Of a stretch of DNA of 64,000 bases, positions 25,064 to 33,737 are shown piece after piece (within the stretch, counting starts at the first letter, position 1; each line of letters begins with the position of its first letter). Source of the stretch: Saprospiraceae bacterium (GTDB lineage: Bacteria > Bacteroidota > Bacteroidia > Chitinophagales > Saprospiraceae); assembly GCA_016714445.1 (NCBI GenBank), contig JADJNF010000008.1:248001-312000 (forward strand), read 5' to 3'. The notes under the pieces were generated by a model. The model searched no databases and was not told the origin of the DNA. It saw only the letters and a program-made list of their open reading frames with translations. Made by a program: the position numbers and the translations under genes.

Positions 25064-26178
25064 CTGGAAGGTACTATTTTATAAATCCCCTTACCTTCAA
25101 TAGCCACATATATATATCCGTCATTGCCTATTTTTACATTTCTTACCCTGCCTAAATCGGGCATAATTTTTTCACGGTAAGTGACTTTATCATCTGTGAT
25201 GACTAGCCGTTCCAGGTACTGAAATTTAAGTGACCCTATTAGTAGATTGCCTTTCCAATCAGGATATTTATCAGAATAAACAAAAGCCATTCCGCTGGGA
25301 GCAATTGAAGGTACATAGTAATATAAAGGCTGTTCCATACCAGGCATTTCAGTTTTATCTGTAAGTATAGTATTATCATAATTTATTCCGTAGCAAATGA
25401 CCGGCCAACCATAATTTTTACCTTTCCGTACGATATTGATTTCATCTCCACCTTGAGGCCCATGCTCATTTTCCCATATCTGACCTGTGACCGGATGTTT
25501 GGTCATACCCTGTGGATTTCTATGTCCATAACTGTAAATAGCTGTTTTAGCACCGATTTCGTTTACAAAAGGATTGTCAGATGGGATGGTGCCGTCATCT
25601 TTAAGGCGATATATTTTGCCACCATCTTTGGTAATATCCTGCGGATTGACGAAATGTTCTCCTCTGTCTCCAATACCGAAATATACGAAGCCGTCATTAT
25701 CAAATACGATTCTTGATCCAAAATGGTATGGTTTTGTGGTATTTGGAGTTCCTTTGTATAAAATTTGTTTATCAATCAATGTGCCTTCTTTGATTTTTGC
25801 TCTCATCAAGGCCGTATTTCCTCCGTTTTCTTCGCCTTCTGAAGAAGAGTAAGTGAAATAAATCCAACCATTATTTTTGTAATCGGGATGTAATTCTACG
25901 TCCATTAATCCACCCTGCCCTCTTGCATAGACTTCCGGTACTTGTTTGATTTCGGTCTTCACACCACCTTTAAAGTGTATCAGCTTTCCCTTTATTTCAG
26001 TGACCAACATGCTGCCATCCGGCAAAAATGTCATACCCCAGGGAATATCAAGCTCCGGCACAACCAATTCTGTGGTATAATTAAGTGTTGCGGGTGTGTT
26101 AATCGTAGTGTCATCCTTTTGTCCAAAACACGTATTGACTATCGCGATGATTAAAAAAGTACCTAAGAATCTCATCAT
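25060..26178 (-). CDS. PQQ-dependent sugar dehydrogenase (glucose/sorbosone dehydrogenase family)
   Basis: Secreted six-bladed beta-propeller quinoprotein of 372 residues that oxidises an aldose or sorbosone in the periplasm. Signal peptide 1-19 ('..VNTCFGQ'). Diagnostic segments: 'IPWGMTFLPDGSMLVTE', 'GQGGLMDVELHPDYKNN', 'RIVFDNDGFVYFGIGDRGE', 'SYGHRNPQGM' and 'NEHGPQGGDEIN'. The actual substrate is uncertain and the cofactor must be supplied, since PQQ synthesis genes are not seen here. Overlaps the cytochrome c gene. ATG 26178 is followed at once by a second ATG at 26175. Confidence 0.92.
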   Translation of the reverse strand: MMRFLGTFLIIAIVNTCFGQKDDTTINTPATLNYTTELVVPELDIPWGMTFLPDGSMLVTEIKGKLIHFKGGVKTEIKQVPEVYARGQGGLMDVELHPDYKNNGWIYFTYSSSEGEENGGNTALMRAKIKEGTLIDKQILYKGTPNTTKPYHFGSRIVFDNDGFVYFGIGDRGEHFVNPQDITKDGGKIYRLKDDGTIPSDNPFVNEIGAKTAIYSYGHRNPQGMTKHPVTGQIWENEHGPQGGDEINIVRKGKNYGWPVICYGINYDNTILTDKTEMPGMEQPLYYYVPSIAPSGMAFVYSDKYPDWKGNLLIGSLKFQYLERLVITDDKVTYREKIMPDLGRVRNVKIGNDGYIYVAIEGKGIYKIVPSR

Positions 26179-26222
26179 TATATTTCTATTTTTTAATTTA
26201 CTGTAAACAATATTTATGTCAT

Positions 26223-26858
26223 TTAGATTTTTCTTATAACATTTATTCCATCCCGTACAGGCAAAATAACATTTTCAACCCTTGTGTCATGATGGATTTT
26301 TTTATTGAATTCATCAATAAGGGATGTTTTTTTATCCTTTTTTTCATCCAGAATTTTACCACTCCATAGTACATTGTCTGCGAGTATAAGGGCTCCGGAA
26401 CTGCATTTGTCAATAACAAGATCAAAATACTGACTATATGCCTCTTTGTCCGCATCGATGAATACTAAGTCAAAAATAATGTCCAGTTTGGGTATGATAC
26501 TCTTTGCATCACCTACCATAAGATGAATCGAATCTGCAAATCCGGACAAGGAAATAAATTCAGATGCAATCAGTGCATTTTCGGCATCACACTCGATGGT
26601 AATTAATGTACCTTTTGGGTCGAGTCCATGGGCAAGACAAATAGCAGAATAGCCAGTAAAGGTTCCTATCTCAAGGATATTTTTTGGTTGTTTAATTTTA
26701 CTGATCATGGTCAGCAAACTGCCCTGTAACTGGCCGGACAACATCCTCGGTGCTAAAGTGCGCAGAAAAGTGGCCCTCTCAATATCCAATAATACAGGAT
26801 CAAAAATAGTGGAATGATTTTGACAATACTCATTAATATCTGAAATAATATCTTGCAT
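26223..26858 (-). CDS. O-methyltransferase (class I, COMT/CCoAOMT-like)
   Basis: 211 residues. SAM-binding 'ILEIGTFTGYSAICLA' near 57-72, metal-binding 'VFIDADKEAYSQYF' near 132 and 'LADNVLWSGKI' near 158 are the three motifs of the metal-dependent catechol/caffeoyl-CoA OMT family. Substrate unknown. One bp after the DMT transporter gene, suggesting one transcription unit (exporter first, methyltransferase second). Confidence 0.92.
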   Translation of the reverse strand: MQDIISDINEYCQNHSTIFDPVLLDIERATFLRTLAPRMLSGQLQGSLLTMISKIKQPKNILEIGTFTGYSAICLAHGLDPKGTLITIECDAENALIASEFISLSGFADSIHLMVGDAKSIIPKLDIIFDLVFIDADKEAYSQYFDLVIDKCSSGALILADNVLWSGKILDEKKDKKTSLIDEFNKKIHHDTRVENVILPVRDGINVIRKI

Positions 26859-26859
26859 A

Positions 26860-27762
26860 CTACTGATTAATATGATTAAATCGTTTATTGAGATAAGGAT
26901 AAATTAATACTGAAAGTACAATGATCGAGGCGCCAAGATAAAACATGGTGTTGAGTTCTTTATGTTCTTTTAGTATCACGATAGCCAGCAGAATACCATA
27001 TACCGGCTCGAGGTTAATGACCAGATTTGATGCAAATGCAGAGAGATATTTTAAAGCCTGTAATGTGAGCACGTGTGCCAAAGTAGTACAAAGCAATGCC
27101 AATATGATCAGGAATATCCAGTCATAAATACTTTCAGGTAAGAAAGCTGAAGGCTGATTTCCCGAAACCCAAAGAAACACCAGCATTATGCTGATCATAC
27201 CCCATGCACTGGATAATTCGATAAATGAAATGGTATATGGATCTGCACCTTTTATATTGGCTTTATTTAAAGTTGAAAATATGGCTGCCAATAATGCTGA
27301 TGCAAGACCTACCCACACCCCAGCCATGTAACTTAGGTCTATATTATTGACTATAAGCAACATGCCGGGTATAATCATTGCGCTAAGCATCAATTCAATT
27401 TTATTGAATTTTGTCCTCACCATAATGGGCTCTATCAACGACGTAAAAAGAGATGTTGTGCTCATACAAATCAGACAAACCGACGCATTGGAAAGTTTGA
27501 CTGAACCATAAAAACAAATCCAGTGTAAACCTATAATCATACCGATAATGGCATAGGTCCTGATTTTTTTTACTGATATTTCTCTGAGTTTTTTTCCGAA
27601 TTGGATAAAAAACAACAGACTAAATGAAGTCAGTAAAACTCTCCACCAAACGATCATGACAGCAGGAAGCTGGATGAGGTCCCCAAGTATAGCGGTAAAC
27701 CCAAAAAGCAATACAGCGATGTGTATCTTTATATAAGCTCCTTTTTCGTTTGTAAAAGCCAT
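26860..27762 (-). CDS. DMT-superfamily transporter (EamA)
   Basis: 300 residues with ten hydrophobic helices in two EamA repeats (about 12-140 and 150-290). 'LEPVYGILLAIVILKE' near 255 is the usual end of the second repeat. Probable exporter of a small metabolite such as an amino acid; substrate not predictable. Divergent from prs; a minus-strand TATATTTG at 27780-27787 may be its -7 element. Confidence 0.9.
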   Translation of the reverse strand: MAFTNEKGAYIKIHIAVLLFGFTAILGDLIQLPAVMIVWWRVLLTSFSLLFFIQFGKKLREISVKKIRTYAIIGMIIGLHWICFYGSVKLSNASVCLICMSTTSLFTSLIEPIMVRTKFNKIELMLSAMIIPGMLLIVNNIDLSYMAGVWVGLASALLAAIFSTLNKANIKGADPYTISFIELSSAWGMISIMLVFLWVSGNQPSAFLPESIYDWIFLIILALLCTTLAHVLTLQALKYLSAFASNLVINLEPVYGILLAIVILKEHKELNTMFYLGASIIVLSVLIYPYLNKRFNHINQ

Positions 27763-27909
27763 GATTCAATTTAAAGCGGCAAATATACCAATATATTTGA
27801 AGCCGGATTGGTAATATATTTAAAAGCAAACAAGTCTTTATATGATTTTAAAAAGAAATGATGAATTTAAATTTATGTATCTAAAGTAAAACATTTAACC
27901 TAAAAACAC

Positions 27910-27917
27910 TAAGTTTG
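27910..27917 (+). promoter_or_regulatory. -7 promoter element of prs
   Basis: TAAGTTTG matches TAnnTTTG and sits 24 nt before the preferred ATG. No TTG is found at the expected distance upstream, so the -33 element is weak or absent. Confidence 0.45.
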
Positions 27918-27941
27918 TGGCATAAACCAACTTCTTTTGAT

Positions 27942-28880
27942 ATGCCTGATGTAAAACTGTTTTCCGGAACAAAATCCCGATATCTTGCAGAACGTATTTC
28001 AGATTATTACGGATATCCACTGGGAGATATTACCGTAAAAACATTTGCTGATGGAGAAATGCAGGTTGTAATCAATGAGTCAGTAAGGGGATCATACACC
28101 TTTTTTATTGCTTCTACTTTTGGACCTGCTGATAATATCATGGAGTTGTTATTGATGATTGATTCAGCTAAAAGAGCATCTGCCGGCTATATTACAGCCG
28201 TAATACCATATTTCGGATATGCACGTCAGGATAGAAAAGACAAACCCAGAGTGCCCATTTCTGCAAAATTGGTAGCAAACATACTGCAGGCATCAGGCGT
28301 AAACAGAATAATGACCATGGATCTGCATGCCGAACAGATACAGGGATTTTTTGATATACCTGTAGATCACCTTAAAAGTGAAGCCATATTTATACCTTAT
28401 CTTGCAAAACTCGATCTCAATAATGTGACTTTTGCTTCCCCGGATGTAGGTGGTGTCAAAAGAGCCAGAAGTTATGCCAAGTACTTTGAAAGAGATTTGG
28501 TCATTTGTGATAAAGAAAGAAGGGTTGCCAATGAAGTAGCCAGCATAACTGTTATTGGTGATGTTCAGGGAAAAGATGTAATACTTATCGACGACATTAT
28601 TGATACTGCAGGTACACTTTGTAAAGCTGCTGATGCCCTCATCGAGAAAGGAGCCAATAGTGTAAAGGCTATTCTGACACATCCGGTTCTCTCGGGAAAT
28701 GCTTATGAAAATATCAATAATTCCCGAATTTCTGAAATCATCGTAACTGACAGTATTCCTTTAAAAGGACAGTCTGATAAAATACGGGTACTGTCATGTG
28801 CCAAACTATTTGCAAGAGCCATTAGAAATACCCATGAATATAAATCCATCGCTGCTCTGTTTGTGGATAAAGGAATTTAA
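27942..28880 (+). CDS. prs: Ribose-phosphate pyrophosphokinase
   Basis: Makes PRPP from ribose-5-phosphate and ATP for nucleotide, histidine, tryptophan and NAD synthesis. 312 residues from ATG 27942 ('MPDVKLFSGTKS'), the family's usual start; an upstream TTG at 27915 would overlap the -7 box and is rejected. Motifs: 'YFGYARQDRKDKPR' (ATP loop), 'RIMTMDLHAEQIQGFF' (divalent metal), 'VLIDDIIDTAGT' (PRPP/ribose-5-P loop). Confidence 0.97.
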   Translation: MPDVKLFSGTKSRYLAERISDYYGYPLGDITVKTFADGEMQVVINESVRGSYTFFIASTFGPADNIMELLLMIDSAKRASAGYITAVIPYFGYARQDRKDKPRVPISAKLVANILQASGVNRIMTMDLHAEQIQGFFDIPVDHLKSEAIFIPYLAKLDLNNVTFASPDVGGVKRARSYAKYFERDLVICDKERRVANEVASITVIGDVQGKDVILIDDIIDTAGTLCKAADALIEKGANSVKAILTHPVLSGNAYENINNSRISEIIVTDSIPLKGQSDKIRVLSCAKLFARAIRNTHEYKSIAALFVDKGI

Positions 28881-29138
28881 TAAAGAGTGTGTTTACTTTG
28901 GTAGTTAAGCTCTTATTCTGAATATTTGGAAAACGATTTAACTTTTTATTGCTGATAAATAAAGTATCGCCTTATGGTGTGTGCGATGGCAAGTATTTTA
29001 TGATATACGAAACAAATTAATACCCATAAAAATGTTTTTTATAACTATATTTATGGTATTGTAATTTCATCATATAAAGTTTGCAAAATAAAAAGTGGGA
29101 AATAACCAAACGAACAGGAAAAAAATTATAATAAAAAA
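28881..29138. other. Intergenic region prs-rplY
   Basis: Very AT-rich; no gene or strong hairpin seen. Together with the promoter that follows, the gap is 324 bp. Confidence 0.5.
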
Positions 29139-29170
29139 TTGCACTAAATATAAAGAAAGATATATCTTTG
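29139..29170 (+). promoter_or_regulatory. Promoter of rplY
   Basis: TTG (29139-29141), 21 nt, TATCTTTG (29163-29170), 34 nt before the ATG. Matches the Bacteroidota -33/-7 pattern in sequence and spacing. Confidence 0.65.
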
Positions 29171-29204
29171 CGGCTCTTTAGAAATAACGATAAGTATTTA
29201 AGAT

Positions 29205-29813
29205 ATGGTATCTGTAGAAATTCATGGAAGTACAAGGTCAGAGTTTGGCAAAAAAGGCTCCAGAAATGATAGAAATAGTGGACACGTTCCTGCTGTAATG
29301 TATGGTGGTGATGAAGTAATTCACTTTAATGTCACTCCTGCCGGAGTAAGACACTTGATATATACACCTGATTTTAAATTAGCTGATTTGGTGATAGATG
29401 GTAAGCACTATAAAGCTATCCTTAAATCTGCTCAATTTCAGCCTGTCACTGATCAGTTACTTCATATTGACTTTCTACGATTGATAGAAAAAACACCAAT
29501 AAAAGTAGAAGTTCCTTTAAGATTCAAAGGTGTTTCACCTGGTGTAAAATTGGGAGGAAAACTTATTCAGCAGTTGAGAAAGATTAAAATCAAAACTACA
29601 CCTGAATTTTTGGTAGATGAGTTGAAAGCAGATATTTCAAAACTTGATCTTGGTCAGGCTTTGAGAGTAAGAGAAGTAATCGTTCCGGAAGGAGTAGAAA
29701 TAATTAACAACGCTGCAACACCTGTAGCTTTGATAGAAATACCTAGAGCATTGAAAGCAGCAGCAGCAGCAGAAGCAAAGGCAGATCAAAAAGGTGCTAA
29801 GAAGAAGAAGTAA
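29205..29813 (+). CDS. rplY: 50S ribosomal protein L25 / general stress protein Ctc
   Basis: Binds 5S rRNA. 202 residues: N-terminal L25 domain (about 1-92: 'GSTRSEFGKKGSRNDR', 'GHVPAVMYGG') and C-terminal TL5/CTC beta domain (about 93-185: 'PIKVEVPLRFKGVSPGVKLGG'), then a Lys/Ala-rich tail. The two-domain length is that of the CTC form. Its own promoter and a strong terminator frame it as a single-gene transcript. Confidence 0.96.
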   Translation: MVSVEIHGSTRSEFGKKGSRNDRNSGHVPAVMYGGDEVIHFNVTPAGVRHLIYTPDFKLADLVIDGKHYKAILKSAQFQPVTDQLLHIDFLRLIEKTPIKVEVPLRFKGVSPGVKLGGKLIQQLRKIKIKTTPEFLVDELKADISKLDLGQALRVREVIVPEGVEIINNAATPVALIEIPRALKAAAAAEAKADQKGAKKKK

Positions 29814-29835
29814 GCCTTAGTGTTTAAAAATATAT

Positions 29836-29873
29836 AAAAAAAGGGTTTCATTATAAAATGAAACCCTTTTTTT
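29836..29873 (+). terminator. Terminator of rplY (symmetrical)
   Basis: Perfect stem of about 16 bp including AAGGGTTTCAT and ATGAAACCCTT, 6-nt loop, with A and T runs on both sides, so it could work in both directions. Confidence 0.9.
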
Positions 29874-29908
29874 ATGTTGACATTTCAAAGTAGACTCTTC
29901 AATAAAAA

Positions 29909-29945
29909 AAAATCCTCAATATACTACTAAATATATCGAGGATTT
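29909..29945 (-). terminator. Terminator of the zinc metalloprotease gene
   Basis: Minus-strand stem AAATCCTC/GAGGATTT (29910-29917, 29938-29945) extended by AT pairs, followed on that strand by a T run (complement of 29903-29910). About 50 bp beyond the stop of 29996-32449. Confidence 0.75.
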
Positions 29946-29995
29946 ATTTTTGACTATTCAAGGACTTTATGAAATTTGCGAAGTGAAAACCAAGA

Positions 29996-32449
29996 TTACC
30001 TGGGATCCAAAATGTTCCTAATTCTGCTTTTCAGATCATCCTTATGGTAAACTGATGAAATATCCGGTGTAATGTAAGCTGTCAATGACGCATCTATTTT
30101 TTTGATGTGTGCCCTTACAGTCGATGTGATATCTGAGTTCTTGGCAGCATTGTCAGTCTGAACAAGAACCTTGCCTAAGACTTCAACATAAGTACGCTGT
30201 AGATTTCTTCTGTAAATGTCGATCGGTTTTTTTGACTTCAATTCCGAAAAAATAGAACCGGTGAGATCATCCATCAATTCAGTCAGTTTGTAAGCCTTTT
30301 CACCATTCAAAACTTCATTTTCCTGCATTCTCAGTAGTCGATCCTTGCCTAAAACAAGATTGATGGTACGCTCTTGCAAACCTCTGATTCTTTCAGTATT
30401 CCCATGTTCTTCTATCCTGCTCAATATTTTTTGATCAGCTATCCAGAGTGGTGTGATAAATAATTGTTCGTTTAGAAAAAGTACCGCGTCTTTTTGCCTT
30501 TCTTTGGAAGTGTGTGCATATATCGGACTATTTTCGTCAAAGGTTTTATAATATTCTGTTACACCTCCTATATTGGCTGTGACGTGCCCCATGTATCTAT
30601 TAAACTGCCCTATAGCTGCATCATAAAATTCCTTCAACTCTTCAAAACCTTTGGCGTCTTCTCCCATCCAATTCACCAGGTTAGGTACTATTTTTTTCAA
30701 ATTTTTAATACCATATTCTGATGCTTTTATCGAATTGTCACCTAGATCTTCGGTTTGTGCGGTAGGATCTGTAGGCAAGCCACGTTGACGTCCGAATCTA
30801 TAAATTGGATTTTCTGCTTTGTCTTTGATCCATTTGTTGATCATAGGTCTTTCAGATTCTGGTGATGCATCTTTGATAAGTCTGTAACCGTATTCTATAG
30901 ACCAGATGTCATAAGGTCCGATGTCGGGCATGAGGCCTACCGGACCATCTTCGGGCTGTGCGACATAATTAAACCTTGCATAATCCATGATAGATGGGGC
31001 AGTACCCATTTTTTTGGTAAAGATCGGTGACCTCAATGAATCAACTGCATATGCTGCACTTGAACCCATATTATGCGGAAGTCCAAGTGTATGACCGACC
31101 TCGTGCGCAGCTACAAATCTTATCAATCTACCCATGACTTCTTCTTTAAGTTTTGGTGTTCGGGCTTCAGGATTGATAGCGGCAGTCTGAGTGACAAACC
31201 ATGTACGAAGCAAATTCATTACATTGTGATACCAAATGATGTCACTCTCTATGATCTCTCCGGTACGTGGGTCATGTACGTGTGGACCCATAGCATTCTG
31301 TATATCGGTACTCACATATCTGATCACAGAATATCGCACGTCTTCTGGCGACCAATCCGGATCTTCTGCTTTGGTTGGAGGTAATTTTGCCATAATGGCA
31401 TTTTTAAATCCGGCAGCTTCAAATGCTCCTTTCCAGTCATCGACGCCTTGCATCAGATATGGTCTCCATTTTTCAGGTGTGGCAGGATCTATATAGTACA
31501 CGATGGGTTTGGCAGGTTCGACCAGTTCACCTCTAAAATATTTTTCACGATCTTCGGGTTTGGGTTCGAGTTTCCATCTGGTGATGAGTCTTTTTCTGGA
31601 TGCTTTCTGATCATCAGAACTATAATCTGTCTGTTGAATAGAAAAGTAACTGACTCTCGGGTCAAAAAATCTTGGCTGCATCTGTAGTTCAGGAAGTAAC
31701 ACCATATTCTGAGTCATCTCCACAGATAGTGTACCTGTGATTTGATTATCAGGAAGATTACTACCGGTGTATGTCAGGACATGTTTTACAAAAATATTTT
31801 CAGGGAAGGAACGCATTTCCTGAATAAAACTTCTTTTTGAATCCACACTTTTTATTTCAAATGTCTTCTTCTCTTCCTTACCCATGGCTCCGATCATTTC
31901 TACATCAGTATTAAATAATGCTTCCACGTCAATAATGTACCCGGTGGTGTCCTGATTGTAAGCCTGAATATCAAAAACCATGACCACGGGCTCAAAATTA
32001 TTATTTCGGACAGATTGATAAATCGGATCTTCGAAATTTGCAATACTATTATAAGACACTGAACGAAGTAAAACTTTGTCATCCTTCTTTTGCCATCTGA
32101 TCACTTGTTGTGGCCTAGATTCCACACCAGCACCTCCAAAATTCAGATTTTTTACAAACCCAGAGATCCTTGATGTGATCAATATCTCTTTCTCCAAAAT
32201 ACTGTTGTTTAATTCAAAATAATTTTTGTCTTTGACTTTGTGTGTTGTTATCATTCCCTGTGATGTGATAGCATCTTTTGTAATAACATCTTTGTAAGCT
32301 TTGATTTTTTCTTCCTTTTTCTTTGGTTCAGGAACAGCAGGCGCTTTTATAGGTTCAGGTTTTTTCTTTTTCCAGAATTGAGCATTGGATGTCAGGGGAA
32401 TAAAAAACAGTATTAAGAGCGTGACGATTAGATTAGATTTGAAATTCAT
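29996..32449 (-). CDS. Secreted zinc-dependent metalloprotease (DUF5117/DUF5118 type)
   Basis: 817 residues. Signal peptide 1-23 ('..LTSNAQ'), then a Lys/Pro-rich stretch (28-50). HEVGHTLGLPHNMGS at residues 449-463 gives the extended metzincin motif HExxHxxGxxH, with a following Met region near 487 ('PSIMDYARF'). The N-terminal DUF5118/5117-like domains and the C-terminal helical region are typical of a large Bacteroidota family whose substrates are not established. No T9SS domain, so periplasmic or outer-membrane-associated action is likely. It is downstream of the serine hydrolase on the same strand, separated by a dispersed repeat. Confidence 0.92.
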   Translation of the reverse strand: MNFKSNLIVTLLILFFIPLTSNAQFWKKKKPEPIKAPAVPEPKKKEEKIKAYKDVITKDAITSQGMITTHKVKDKNYFELNNSILEKEILITSRISGFVKNLNFGGAGVESRPQQVIRWQKKDDKVLLRSVSYNSIANFEDPIYQSVRNNNFEPVVMVFDIQAYNQDTTGYIIDVEALFNTDVEMIGAMGKEEKKTFEIKSVDSKRSFIQEMRSFPENIFVKHVLTYTGSNLPDNQITGTLSVEMTQNMVLLPELQMQPRFFDPRVSYFSIQQTDYSSDDQKASRKRLITRWKLEPKPEDREKYFRGELVEPAKPIVYYIDPATPEKWRPYLMQGVDDWKGAFEAAGFKNAIMAKLPPTKAEDPDWSPEDVRYSVIRYVSTDIQNAMGPHVHDPRTGEIIESDIIWYHNVMNLLRTWFVTQTAAINPEARTPKLKEEVMGRLIRFVAAHEVGHTLGLPHNMGSSAAYAVDSLRSPIFTKKMGTAPSIMDYARFNYVAQPEDGPVGLMPDIGPYDIWSIEYGYRLIKDASPESERPMINKWIKDKAENPIYRFGRQRGLPTDPTAQTEDLGDNSIKASEYGIKNLKKIVPNLVNWMGEDAKGFEELKEFYDAAIGQFNRYMGHVTANIGGVTEYYKTFDENSPIYAHTSKERQKDAVLFLNEQLFITPLWIADQKILSRIEEHGNTERIRGLQERTINLVLGKDRLLRMQENEVLNGEKAYKLTELMDDLTGSIFSELKSKKPIDIYRRNLQRTYVEVLGKVLVQTDNAAKNSDITSTVRAHIKKIDASLTAYITPDISSVYHKDDLKSRIRNILDPR

Positions 32450-32507
32450 ACATTGATTTTGTTATTGAAACAACAAAGTATAACAATTTGAATTAAATAC
32501 AAATTCT

Positions 32508-32610
32508 TATACCGACGATAATTTTCTTTGACAAAAATTATGTCTTCATTATACTCAAAATCAGCACATTGGTTAAATTATTTTTCGCAAACCAATTTAT
32601 TTTGAGTATA
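32508..32610 (+). repeat. Dispersed two-hairpin repeat, copy 2
   Basis: 103 bp, same orientation and layout as copy 1. Hairpin A arms GACGATAATTTT and AAAATTATGTC; hairpin B arms TATACTCAAAAT and ATTTTGAGTATA; the block GCAAACCAATTTATTTTGAG is the same as in copy 1. In hairpin A the base change G to T in the left arm is matched by C to A in the right arm. It starts 2 bp beyond the serine hydrolase stop codon. Confidence 0.8.
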
Positions 32611-32612
32611 CC

Positions 32613-33668
32613 TTAAAATTTCAATAAATAATCAGCCAGTTTATTTACTATCATATTTGGGTTAGCACCATTGGTATTGGTCAGCACGATGATAGATAAT
32701 TTGTCATCAACAAATCGTGAATACTGGGTCCTGAAACCCGTATTACTGCCGCCGTGACCAATAAGCTTATGTCCTTTGTATTCATCCGTTATCCAGCCAA
32801 ACCCATAATATGATTTGGAATCCTCTTCTGTAGAAGTTTTAATAAAAGGCGTCCATAACAGCTCCCAGTTTTTTTTACTCAGGATAATGTTCTTATCTCT
32901 TAACACTTTGTCCCACTTAATCATATCCGTTGTAGTAGATAAAAACCCTCCGCTCGGCCTCACCCCTATCATAGCTTCAGCATTTATCCATTTCCCATTA
33001 TTGAAAACATAACCACTTGCCCGATTTGGAATGACCGGATAAAAATCTGTCATTACCGTATTTGTCATGCCGGCAGGAGTAAATAATTCCTTTGAGATAT
33101 AATCCTGCCAGGGCATTCCACTGACTTGGGTGATGATTTCTGCAAGCATAAAATACCCGAGATTGCAATATTGATATTTCTCTCCCGTAGGAAAATTTAA
33201 AGGCAAATCATACGCTGATTTAATGATGGACAGATCACTCTGCATTTTAAAATTGTCATATCCCGGTGCTTCTCTCACCAATCCTGAAGTATGAGACAAC
33301 AGATGTTTTATTTGAATAGGTTTCCAAGTTTCCGGCGCTTTCTGAAAGAATGTATGCATATCATCGTCTAAGGTAAGTTTACCATCTTGTACAAGTTTCA
33401 TGATAGCAGTTGCAAAAAATTGTTTGCTGATCGATGCCAGACGAAAAACAGTTTTTGATTGTACTTCCACATTATGTTCGGCATTGGCAAGGCCATAACC
33501 TTTATCAACAAGGGTTTCTCCATTTTTCACAATAGCCAAAGACAAACCGATGATATTTTGATCTGCCATTTGAGATTTAACTATGATATCAATACTATCT
33601 ATCTGACTAAAGAGAAAGACAGGAAACAAAAGTAAGAGTAAGGAATTTCGAAATTTCATGTTGTACAA
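32613..33668 (-). CDS. Serine hydrolase, class C beta-lactamase family
   Basis: 351 residues from ATG 33668; a second ATG at 33659 ('MKFRNSLLLLLFPVFLFSQ') gives a more typical signal peptide. Active-site S79-I-S-K82, Y167-C-N169 and 'GHGGSNTGF' near 310 (HGG in place of KTG) are the three motifs of the family that includes DD-peptidases, esterases and class C enzymes. The HGG form usually indicates esterase or D-aminopeptidase-like enzymes rather than a true beta-lactamase; no antibiotic resistance is claimed. Periplasmic. Confidence 0.9.
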   Translation of the reverse strand: MYNMKFRNSLLLLLFPVFLFSQIDSIDIIVKSQMADQNIIGLSLAIVKNGETLVDKGYGLANAEHNVEVQSKTVFRLASISKQFFATAIMKLVQDGKLTLDDDMHTFFQKAPETWKPIQIKHLLSHTSGLVREAPGYDNFKMQSDLSIIKSAYDLPLNFPTGEKYQYCNLGYFMLAEIITQVSGMPWQDYISKELFTPAGMTNTVMTDFYPVIPNRASGYVFNNGKWINAEAMIGVRPSGGFLSTTTDMIKWDKVLRDKNIILSKKNWELLWTPFIKTSTEEDSKSYYGFGWITDEYKGHKLIGHGGSNTGFRTQYSRFVDDKLSIIVLTNTNGANPNMIVNKLADYLLKF

Positions 33669-33737
33669 GTTTATAAGAAGATATTTAATACAAAAATTTT
33701 TATAAGTTTAATTGATTGGAGTATTGATCAAGTTTTA

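Noticed and set aside
27915..27941. TTG start for prs
   Set aside because: It lies inside the TAAGTTTG promoter box and adds nine residues foreign to the family; ATG 27942 gives the normal N-terminus.
31073..31687. Overlapping plus-strand ORFs opposite the zinc metalloprotease
   Set aside because: Shadows; the minus strand carries the HExxHxxGxxH motif and an intact 817-residue frame.
32613..33668. Antibiotic beta-lactamase
   Set aside because: The SxxK/YxN/HGG motif set is shared by esterases and peptidases; the HGG form does not support a resistance call.
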